The notes beneath the pieces are model-generated. The model saw nothing but the letters and a program-made list of their open reading frames with translations. It did no database searches and had not been told where the DNA came from. From NCBI GenBank assembly GCA_030710605.1, contig CP092863.1, positions 121,384,203-121,448,202 of the forward strand: DNA of 64,000 nt, read 5' to 3'. The position numbers were made by a program, and so were the translations under genes. This DNA comes from Cordylochernes scorpioides. Taxonomy: Eukaryota; Arthropoda; Arachnida; Pseudoscorpiones; Chernetidae. Numbering within the stretch: the stretch's first letter is position 1; each line of letters opens with the position of its first letter. Shown in pieces: positions 30,182 through 38,689 of the stretch.

Positions 30182-31130
30182 ATCGCCAGTTATCGCGATT
30201 AAATTTTCACTTTCCTCATAAAATTTATCTCACTTCGGAATCCCAGTTTGATTCTTCGCGACACAATTTTCTGGATAAAAATAAAGCTCAATTTTGAGAT
30301 GTTCCTAACAACCAAAGATTGTTTTTTAACTACATTTTTTAAAAAGGTTTGCTGGAATGTTTGACAATTGTTGGTTAGAGATTTGATAAGATATGCTATA
30401 GTTTAGTGCAGCTTCTCTACATCTATACTTACTCTATTTGCATATTAGTTATGGAAGTAAAACGACGAATTGCATTAGCGCTTGATTATTAACGCTTTCT
30501 AATTCACTTTTCAAGACCTACTTCTGGAAGGTGGAAGTATTTTTAATACTGAAGAAGTGAAACGATAAATTGCAATAGCTTTCAATTATAACTTTTTCTA
30601 ATTCAAAATAAAAGTCGGTGGACGAGAGGGTAACACCCTCGATTCCCGACAGTCATGAACCGGGATTGAATCCCACGTTAAAATTTAGTTTAATATGTGA
30701 ATAACCTTCATATATTATTCACTGTTTCAATTATCATGCACTAGGTTGCTCTTTCTGAGCGGTACCTATTAATGTGATTTTGAACCGATCCGACCGATTT
30801 CTAAATCACTTTTTAAAACCTACTTGAAAGTTGAAAGTATTTCTAATACCGAAGAAGGATGTTGTTTGTCCTTTCGGTGAATATATTCATCAGTAATTTG
30901 ACAAATTGATCAAGATGCTCATCATTAATTTGAACATTATTATTTGTTGTTAAAAGAAATATGGGCAAAACTATTTTGGAATTATTTCTGCGAATAATTT
31001 TTGTATTATTTCGCTGTTTCGTAAAAAAACCCCACATATTTCGATGGTTTTGAAATCTGTAAAATAATTATAAAAGAGTAGAGGAATATGAAAATGTTTG
31101 CTGATCCTCTGTTGATAAAGATTCCAGATC
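30182..31130. other. non-coding DNA shared with right arm
   Basis: Collinear with about 45,850-46,794. The first 200 bp, upstream of the hypothetical gene, is almost invariant. Beyond that there are repeated motifs such as TGAAGAAGTGAAACG. No further gene. Confidence 0.5.
30608..30680 (+). repeat. tRNA-like SINE head
   Basis: A GTCGGTGGACGAGAGGGTAA start and B-box-like GGGATTGAATCCC (30,662-30,674) at tRNA-like spacing. No CCA-ready acceptor stem is evident, so I call it SINE-derived, not a tRNA gene. The right-arm copy is near 46,290-46,365. Confidence 0.45.
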
Positions 31131-32590
31131 AAATTTCATGGCTTTTAAACTTTATTTACATAGTATAAACCTATATACATGGTAAATTCTAAATAAATTA
31201 TTAATGTTTATTTTTGTGAAAAATCTTCACAAGAAGGTAGATCAACAAATTTAATATATAAAATATATTTTTAAAAAACGTACGCAATATGTTTATTTAT
31301 TACAAAAAAAAAAAACAGAACAGAGCGAGCTTAATTGAACTCTTAATTTTAACTTTGCCTGTAAACAAACCCTCCAACTAAACAGAAGGGAATCGACACA
31401 GTTGGCCAGATAGAAATCTGGTCACCTACGCCCTCTCGTCTATAAAGAGGGAGCCAAAAGCTTCCCCAATGTGCACTAGGTGCACCTATATCGAGCAAAG
31501 CTCTTCCGCAAAATATGTTTTCATAACAAATATATATTAGTGAATTAAATTTTATTGCCATCTATCGTTATATTTTACACAAATAAATTTACTGGCAATG
31601 CGCTTCTTTTAAATATAATCAAATATTATCTCTACAGACCTTAGTGCAATGATATAAGTTATTGAATTAGAGGGCTTGGCTTATTAGTAGTGAACCCTCT
31701 CAATGGCGTAAGTATCCCAAGCTGAGATTCGCGTCCGATATGTCAAATAAATTTTTTTAAATTGTAATTTTATTCCAATATTTTTTAGAAATTCTGTTAT
31801 AATTTTAATCTACATTACGATGTTAGTAAAATAGAAAAGTCAAGCTAATATGATTTATTAATGTAAAGACAGGTGACGTAATTCGTAAACTACACGCCAG
31901 GAAATATGTAAATAAGACCAAAACAAACTATGGCGGGTGCAAGCTGGCCAGACGAACTCTCGTAATTTGACATCTCGAAGCGTCAGCAGCAGACGTGAGT
32001 TGAAGTTTTAAAACTTATCGTCTGCTGAGTGGAAAACGATGACGTGGCAGTTGACAGCTTTCGTCTGATGGAAAATAAAACACTTTTTTCTTCCTTCCTC
32101 TTCTTCCAAAACTTGGGAAGTACGGGCGTATTTTATCCCTCCAGATGTTGTGATATTTCATAACCTGTATGGAAATAAGAGTGCCTACACTATAATATAC
32201 ATATAGAAAGACATTCGCTATAACCAGACTCTATTTTGGATAGCTTCACCAAAAATACGCTATATGCGGGAAAGCGTTATAAAAGAAATTGACCCATTAA
32301 GAACGAATTTTTATTTCACAAATGAAACAAAATTATCTTGCTATTCTTACAGTTAAAAATTCAATAAACTCGGGTGAAACTTGTGAAAACCCTGGAGAGA
32401 CATTCGTCTAGTTAAAACTAGTATTTGCATATTTTTGTGAATATTTGCATATCTTCTGTTCGGATTTGCATATTGCATACACCTAAGTATTCATACCGTA
32501 ACCTCATGGTACCTATATATGCCATTATATATTACCTATTATTTAATAGAAAAGTGAAATTAAACTAAGAGAGACTAGGTGGATGAATTA
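31131..32590. other. non-coding DNA shared with right arm
   Basis: Collinear with about 44,380-45,850. Contains a remnant of the CTGATGAGCC family (31,600-31,740, decayed core), a GCAGACG / CGTCTGC hairpin at 31,989-31,995 and 32,019-32,025 followed by GATGACGT, and a GGTGCACC palindrome near 31,480. No gene supported. Confidence 0.5.
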
Positions 32591-32740
32591 ATTTTTAAAA
32601 GGCATCTCCTGAGCGTGCAAGTAATATTTGCTGATGGATTGAGCCATCTGTCGGAATAAATATCAACTGATCGTTATTTTATTTTTTCATTATACCATAA
32701 TTAATCAAATACCTTTCCTCGATTGATCAAGAAAAGATAA

Positions 32741-32785
32741 CCACGTACACGTTTCGGGCTTGTTGGCCCTCATCAGCGTGTTTGG
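32741..32785 (-). ncRNA. hammerhead ribozyme motif, minus-strand member
   Basis: Minus strand: CACG stem I, CTGATGA (32,776-32,770), stem II GGGC/GCCC with 6-nt loop, GAAA (32,755-32,752), stem III ACGTGT (two pairs, 2-nt loop), cleavage triplet GTA ending at 32,746, then CGTGG closing stem I with four pairs. All core bases are intact. The right-arm copy is at 44,191-44,235. Confidence 0.65.
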
Positions 32786-32803
32786 CCGCTGAGGTACAGC
32801 TTG

Positions 32804-32845
32804 CACCACGCTAATGAGGGCCAACAGCCCGAAACGCGTCCGTGG
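32804..32845 (+). ncRNA. hammerhead ribozyme motif, plus-strand member with core change
   Basis: CCACG (32,806-32,810), CTAATGA (core G changed to A), GGGC/GCCC stem II, GAAA (32,831-32,834), ACGCGT stem III, GTC (32,838-32,840), CGTGG. The fold is complete but the core substitution probably abolishes cleavage. Confidence 0.55.
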
Positions 32846-32985
32846 TTAGTTTTTCTTGATTTATATAAAAAAGGGTATTTGACCAATTCTGGAATAAACA
32901 AAAAATCAATGAATAGTTGATAATTATTCCGTGTGATGGCGAAATCCATCATCAAATTTTACTTGCACGTTCAAGATTTTTCTTT

Positions 32986-33477
32986 TTTTGTTCTCTATTT
33001 GATGCTATTCGCCCATTGTGTCAATTTGCATAAGTGCATATTGGCCTCAACATATATGTAAATGATATTTAAGGTTTGGGACACGTCATCTGTAAGTATG
33101 AATTCAAACAATTTGACACCATTTTTTTTATAAAATAAAATTTAAAAAACTTCCTAGTGTCCGTATGTAACGAAAACGGTATAATTTAAACTATCAAAAT
33201 AGCCTGGTAGTTGTTGTATATATATTAATTAATTGTTCCCACAGAGTGTATGTAAGCTCACAGGTAAATAGGCGCTAACCGAACAAAAAAAAGTTTCTTT
33301 GTTTTAATATTAGTTTCCCTTTTATATTTTGTTCTCTCTCTTGTAAATCAATGAATATAATGTTTAATTAATATTTCTTGGAATCAGTTTCATTAAAAAT
33401 TCTAAGCAAAGTCAAAAGTAGTACTCTCCATAGATGAGCTAGACCCTAAATGTTTTACTGAGTGTAATAGTTAAGAA
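32986..33477. other. non-coding DNA shared with right arm
   Basis: Collinear with about 43,500-43,985. AT-rich, no gene or element ends identified. Confidence 0.5.
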
Positions 33478-33672
33478 AAAGGCATTTTCTTATCGTGCAA
33501 CTCAAAGTTGCTAATGGCTTGCGCCATCTATGGTTAGCTTTTCTTGATTAATAAAGAATGTGTATTTAGCCAATTCTGGAATAGTTAAAAATCAACGAGA
33601 ATAGTTGATATTTATTCCGATAGATGGCGCAAGCCATCAGTAACTTTCAGTTGCACGATAAGGAGATGCCTT
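33478..33672. mobile_element. foldback MITE, GATGGCGCAAGCC family
   Basis: Inverted arms from AAAAAGGCATTTTCTTATCG to CGATAAGGAGATGCC with GCGCCATCTAT near both ends. The ribozyme core is deleted relative to 32,597-32,985. Counterpart at 43,285-43,500. Confidence 0.7.
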
Positions 33673-33920
33673 TTTTCATAATTATGCACCTTATCCCAGT
33701 ACAATATCACATTTGTACTATTTTTTTTCACAATAAATATATTGTTTGATTAATATTTCTTGGAATCAGTTTCATTAGAAATTCTAATTGAAGTAAACAG
33801 TAGTACTCTCCATAGATGAGTTATACCCAAAATATTTTATTGATTGTAATAGGTAAAGTGAAAAAAAAAATGATTCGATAAAATGTTAATTCTTATTCTA
33901 TTGGCTGTTCAATATAAAAT

Positions 33921-33966
33921 ACTTTCTCCTGTAGAAGGGCTTATTTCTCCGAAAGCTTGAGAGAGT
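33921..33966 (+). ncRNA. hammerhead-like motif, AGCTT family, strong stem I
   Basis: Stem I ACTTTCTC (33,921-33,928) pairs with GAGAGAGT (33,959-33,966), eight pairs with one G-U. The core reads CTGTAGA (A6 changed to U), then a weak stem II, GAAA (33,951-33,954) and CTT. Stem III is only the AGCT palindrome. Probably a decayed hammerhead. Right-arm copy near 43,110-43,160 (minus). Confidence 0.4.
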
Positions 33967-34162
33967 TTTATAAATAGAAAATATTAAAAAAAAAAAGAAA
34001 TTTTTCCCTGGAGGCTTAATGTTTTTATTTAAAAAACTATTTTATTTTCGAAAATAAAATATCGCAAAAATCTCTATATTCCTATTTACATATAGGTAAA
34101 TACTGTGTTAGTTTTATAAAATAAATGAAGCTTCCAGGGTTAAGTTTCTTATGCAACTTTTT

Positions 34163-34206
34163 TATTTTCAAGCTTTCGGACTTGTCTGTCCTTCAACAGG
34201 ATTATC
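34163..34206 (-). ncRNA. hammerhead-like motif, AGCTT family
   Basis: On the minus strand CTGTTGA (34,199-34,193) is followed by a perfect GGAC/GTCC stem II and GAAAGCTT (GAAA at 34,177-34,174). The same pattern recurs at 42,704-42,745 and 54,238-54,280. Core deviates from consensus. Confidence 0.35.
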
Positions 34207-34221
34207 ACTTTAACAATTTAA

Positions 34222-34540
34222 TTTTTTTTTTGCTTATCCCTAGTACACGTAGTACAGGCCATGATAATCATGGTGGGTAGAAGTTGGAGACTGCTTTTAC
34301 TGTAGGTGCACCACATGTCTACACATGTGAAAAGCAGTTCGATTTTGCACTTACAAATGTGCCAGAGTCTCGTTTGGTTACTTGCATTCGCTGATGGGGT
34401 TGGACTTTTGAAAGAATCAGGGGCCATTGGAGCATTTTTTTTAATCAGAAAAAAGTGCCCAATGCGGGAATCGAACCCGGGTCGTAGTGGTCGAAAACCA
34501 ACGGTTTAGACCATCCTTCCATCGACCACCCAACAACTTA
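34222..34540 (-). mobile_element. tRNA-headed SINE
   Basis: On the minus strand: tRNA-like head with A-box-like TGGTCTAAACCG and perfect B box GGGTTCGATTCCC (34,478-34,466), a T/A-rich linker, a conserved body (GCAAGTAACCAAACGAG, CATGATTATCATGG) and a short A tail. Same family at 42,398-42,690, 53,912-54,208 and 61,450-61,745. This marks the inner end of the left arm's homology. Confidence 0.85.
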
Positions 34541-35629
34541 ATAATAAATACTATATTTATATACATATTATTATATACATATTTTAAATACTTATTATAT
34601 ATTGAGAGATAAATATGTGATATAAACACCGTGATAGTTTATCAATTATATTTCATGGAATAATTACCTGAAAAAAGCCATCGCTTATGCTCCGAAATGT
34701 TTGTGAAAGACTCAGGTAATAGGTTTTCCCGCCCAAATAATGGCGGGAATATTATTATTATTATTATTATTACCAGTGGTGCCGCATCTAATTTATTGAT
34801 AGAAACCCCATCTGGTAACACGGGAGATTACGTAGCTAGGGCATTAGTCAAAATACACCATTTGCTAGTTGCCACAGAGTTTTTCTTCCATGAGATACAA
34901 ATATTGCTAATTTGGGCCACAGTCATTGGGCTAATTGTGAAGTATTGAGATATATTTCTTTAAAAAATAGACACTTCAGCCAGTTCAAGTTTTATTTTCT
35001 CAAAAAAAAATCTACAAAAATCTTCATCATAATAAATATATAAAATTAAAGCAAGGCGTTAGAAATTATATTTGCATAGCAATTACATATTTCCCTAGAC
35101 ATATGTAAATATGAAAATTCGAAACTATTATTAGAAGCGTATGATTCTTTTAAAAATTAAACAATTTCTACTGCCCTTACTGCAATGTAAAAATTATTCG
35201 GAGGGCCTGGCTCATCAGTGGTGAATCCTCTCTGAGGTTTCGCTCATAAAAGAATCATAAGCGTCTATAATAGTTTCGAATTTACATAACAGATGGCGCG
35301 CTAATGCATAATAATATATGTAAATATAAAATAAATAAGGGGAGCTTTATATTTGTTTAATGATCATATATATAAAATGATGTAAAAATAAAACGAACTG
35401 AAAAGATATTATATGAAGGTTAGCATAACACAGGTATTTAAACAAAATTTTCTATAATAATTTTTTAGTTTGTTTTTCAATTACCCATTTTGTCCTTTAC
35501 TTTTGCATATCGGTAAATATTTCGAAGCTAGAATATTTACATATACGGATTTCTATAAATAGAATCCGATGGCGCCGGTCTTCTATTTTATATATATATT
35601 TTTTTAGGGGACAGAGGCTGAGGATGTTT
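34541..35629. other. single-copy spacer with a CTGATGAGCC-family foldback
   Basis: Outside the arms. Includes an ATT microsatellite near 34,755 and a foldback copy at 35,105-35,310 (ends CGAAACTATTAT and ACAGATGGCGCG, hairpin partly decayed). No gene. Confidence 0.5.
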
Positions 35630-35748
35630 ACATTTGTTTATCTCGTGTGTCTTCAATAAAGTCACTGTAATATCTTTCAGAGTTATTGTCTCAATCCCGA
35701 TATACATGCTGAAAGGTACAACTTCCTTAAGTTTTGTCCATGAGTGTA
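35630..35748 (+). repeat. solitary 118-bp satellite unit
   Basis: One unit in plus orientation ending GTTTTGTCCATGAGTGTA. Confidence 0.8.
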
Positions 35749-36917
35749 TTTTCACAAACAACAAAATACATAAACATATATTTTGATTAAACCAATTAAT
35801 ATTTGTAGAACACATAGCTAATATAATCGTTTTACGTGATTGGGGTTTAAACAAATTCCCGGCTATGCAAATTGAATAAATTGCATAGTAAATTCTATTT
35901 AGATATCCTCAAGTTACCTGACAACTGTATGACAGACCAATGATGATTGGGGTTTAATTTCGTATTTCATAGCTCTGGTTTTAATACTGGCTGGGTTTTA
36001 GCGTCCATTGTGTACATATGGCGATTTGTTCCCCGGATGTTTGGCCATACATATGTAAATATGGACAAATATTTTTTAAAAAGGCTATGTAAATAATTTT
36101 ATATTTTTAATCATTTAATTTTCAAAAGTTTTTATTTTTAGGTTTTTTGATTTCTTTATATATGCAGATACGTCCCCCCCCCCCCCCCCCCATTACCTGC
36201 TTAATTGTACAGCCCTTGATGCAGAGAGGAAGGTCCTATATCAACAAATTAAATGTACCAACATTTCACCCTACGTATTTCTTTCAAAAATATCAACAAA
36301 CAAATCTAATGCAATAGCTTATTATAAAATTTTTAGATCATCATTATGTAAGGACCAGTCAACAAGTGAATGACTTTGAGATGAAGAGTAAAGCCAGTTC
36401 AATTTCTATGTAAATAACACAATTATTACCTTACCCAATTGGGAGAATCTGTATGGGGCAAGTCCCTAATAAAGGCTTTTGTGTGTGTGTGTATATATGT
36501 TATATTTAATAAATATTTTCTGCTGTTTTGAGATCAATTACTTGTAGAGGAATTATTGGTCATTTGCTTGATTTTGGTATGCAGTCGTGGAAGAGATTAA
36601 AATAAAATTAGTTATCAAAAATAGCTTCAATTGTGCTAAAGTAATATATAAAAAAAAACATAATTTAGTAAAAGTACTGCCTGGCTTAAGGCGAGTATAA
36701 TAAGGAAAACAAAAGATTATTTACATAATGTACAAAGGTTTTGAGCCGGCCAACGAGAAAGAACAACAACGAGATTTTATAGGGAAAGCGTGACCTCTGG
36801 TCGTTTAACAGAGTATTTGAATCGATGAAATATAATTTTAAATAAAATAATATTTTTATATAACATATATATACAGATATATGACGCTGTATTTACATAT
36901 ATAGGGTATGTATATAT
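35749..36917. other. single-copy AT-rich spacer
   Basis: No gene recognised. Contains an 18-C run near 36,175-36,192. Confidence 0.5.
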
Positions 36918-37265
36918 TGTTGCATCATGATTAATGCGCCTATTTTTAAAATTATTTATAATATTATTTTTAATATATTTAAAATTTAAATTATAAATTT
37001 ATTTATTTTTATAAAACAGATTATTAATATAAAATATTATGTACTATAAAACATTTGTATTTTGATACACTAAATACCCTACATGCTTTAAACTTTGATG
37101 TGGTAAATAAAGAGAGATTGGAGGTGCTACCTAAATTTATAGTTGTCTTACTATTGACTGGTCTAACCTTGTAAGATGGTTGAGACACGTTCTGGAAAGA
37201 TGCAAGACACGTCTGAGGAGAGACTCAAGACTGAAGAATCTGCCAAACCGCAGCCCAGTGCAACA
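36918..37265 (+). repeat. Gypsy 5' LTR
   Basis: 348 bp, very AT-rich in its first half. AATAAA at 37,106-37,111. The last 90 bp also encode the gag N-terminus (ATG 37,176). Confidence 0.93.
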
Positions 37266-38339
37266 ATTGGTAGAGATGCAAGTGCCGACCCAGTTGTTTT
37301 GAACCCCAACATAGACATCCCCAAATATGATGGAACAGAAGACCCTCGCCCATGGATTGAGTCCCTTGAAGAAATTGGCTTCCTGTACCACTGGGCAGAA
37401 TATATTATTTCTCGCTATGCAGCCATGAACATGATTGGTAGCGCCAAAACCTGGCTGGACCTACACAAGATAAGCTTTACCAGCTGGGAACATTTCAAGA
37501 GCCGCCTAATTCAGGATTTTGGCTCAGACGCCAACAAAGAAGAATTGAAGATGAGGCTGAACAGAATGCAGCAGTGGAATGAACCTGCAATCAGGTTTGC
37601 AGAGGATATCCTGGTTCTGTGCAACAAGGTCGACCCCCAAATGGAAGAAGAGAATAAAATAAATTGGGTTATTGGAGGGTTAAAGAAAGAATACTCTTTT
37701 GCCCTCTACTTAAACCCTCCTAAGAATACCAACGAACTCCTAAGATTGTGTAAAAAGATGGATTTGTTTGAAAATAATTATCAAGAACGTATAGAAAAAT
37801 CAAAGGTTCTATATAATGGACCACGCTCTCCTCGTTCCCACCATCAAAAGCAATGGAAGAACGCTCCGTCGTTCAGAAGACCAGACCAGAACACCTCCAA
37901 GCCCCAGGCCCCCGCTCCGAGGTACTACCAGAACACCCCCAAGCCCCAGGCCCCCGCTCCGAGGTACTACCAGAACAAGCCGCTGCCCCAGGTATCTGCC
38001 CCTAGGCGATTTTACACTCCCATTCCTGAGCCAAAACCGTTCTACCCAAGGAAAACCTACAATAAGAGTCCAGATTCAAACAGGAATAGGACAGAAGACG
38101 GGAGACCAATATGTTTCAAGTGTAACAAGCCAGGACATGTAGCGCGGTATTGCAGAGTCAAGTTTGTGAGGATCGTAAAAGAGGACCCTTCAGTTTCCCA
38201 AGACAAGAGCCAAGAAAATCTTCAAATGGACGAAAGGAAAGATTATACACGGCCTCGCCTCTATGCGGATGTTTGTAATGACACACAAATCAATATTCCT
38301 ACACGGAATAGATATTCCGTGTTGGAAGATTTAAACTAA
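37176..38339 (+). CDS. gag: Gypsy gag polyprotein
   Basis: 387 codons. The ATG at 37,176 lies inside the 5' LTR, so about 30 residues (MVETRSGKMQ...) are LTR-encoded and the frame runs through the primer binding site. Residues about 60-200 fit the retrotransposon capsid domain (WIESLEEIGF, AKTWLDLHKISF, FKSRLIQDFG). A Pro/Tyr-rich repeat (PQAPAPRYYQN, three imperfect copies) follows, then one CCHC knuckle CFKCNKPGHVARYC near residue 312. The last codons GAT TTA AAC TAA contain a T TTA AAC slippery heptamer directly before the stop, suggesting a -1 frameshift into protease. Confidence 0.9.
   Translation: MVETRSGKMQDTSEERLKTEESAKPQPSATIGRDASADPVVLNPNIDIPKYDGTEDPRPWIESLEEIGFLYHWAEYIISRYAAMNMIGSAKTWLDLHKISFTSWEHFKSRLIQDFGSDANKEELKMRLNRMQQWNEPAIRFAEDILVLCNKVDPQMEEENKINWVIGGLKKEYSFALYLNPPKNTNELLRLCKKMDLFENNYQERIEKSKVLYNGPRSPRSHHQKQWKNAPSFRRPDQNTSKPQAPAPRYYQNTPKPQAPAPRYYQNKPLPQVSAPRRFYTPIPEPKPFYPRKTYNKSPDSNRNRTEDGRPICFKCNKPGHVARYCRVKFVRIVKEDPSVSQDKSQENLQMDERKDYTRPRLYADVCNDTQINIPTRNRYSVLEDLN
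37268..37279 (+). promoter_or_regulatory. Gypsy primer binding site
   Basis: TGGTAGAGATGC starts two bases after the 5' LTR, as expected for tRNA priming. I cannot name the primer tRNA. The site lies inside the gag reading frame. Confidence 0.65.
38330..38336 (+). promoter_or_regulatory. gag-pro -1 ribosomal frameshift heptamer
   Basis: T TTA AAC in the gag frame, immediately followed by TAA. The protease frame (-1) is open across this point. This is one of the canonical eukaryotic slippery sequences. Confidence 0.75.
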
Positions 38340-38689
38340 GTGTCGCGCCTGATTCCTTCAATCAAAGCAAGTCGACCATAAATGGAATTAGAAAGTTGGA
38401 CCCTAGGTACAAAATTAATATTAATGTGGACAAGATAGGGTTATGCGAAGCTTTGATTGATACAGGCGCCGATCTTTCAGTGGTCGACCTAAGAACAGCA
38501 CTTTTTGCTGGCCGTGAAATAAATAGTCTCACTAAAACGTGTTCAGGACCCGATGGAAAAAAATTAGATATGGTAGGTAGCATTATTTTAGATTTAAAAA
38601 TTGATGACACTGAATTATCCCACGAATTTGTAGTAATGGACGCGCATCTACGAACTCTTATTCTTGGACGAGATTTCCTTAAAAAATGA
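38339..38689 (+). CDS. pro: Gypsy aspartic protease
   Basis: A frame in -1 relative to gag, open from upstream of the gag stop, ending TGA at 38,687-38,689. The active site is LIDTGADLSVVDL, with a downstream ILGRDFL (the conserved LG-[RK]-D motif). No ATG near the start, so it is expected as a gag-pro fusion. About 97 residues cover a normal retropepsin. It overlaps the pol ATG by ATGA. Confidence 0.88.
   Translation, partial: SVAPDSFNQSKSTINGIRKLDPRYKININVDKIGLCEALIDTGADLSVVDLRTALFAGREINSLTKTCSGPDGKKLDMVGSIILDLKIDDTELSHEFVVMDAHLRTLILGRDFLKK

Larger units (their letters stand above)
32597..32985. mobile_element. foldback element with an inverted pair of hammerheads
   Basis: Long inverted ends (GGCATCTCCTGAGCGTGCAA ... 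inverse with TTGCACG) enclose a central palindrome carrying one hammerhead on each strand (minus 32,741-32,785, plus 32,804-32,845). No ORF. Counterpart at 43,985-44,375. Confidence 0.75.

Noticed and set aside
30608-30680. Functional tRNA gene
   Set aside because: Only B-box-like and weak A-box-like parts are seen, in a repeated context. Kept as tRNA-like repeat.
37816-38142. Second ORF overlapping gag in another frame
   Set aside because: A shadow of the proline-rich repeats of gag without its own support.
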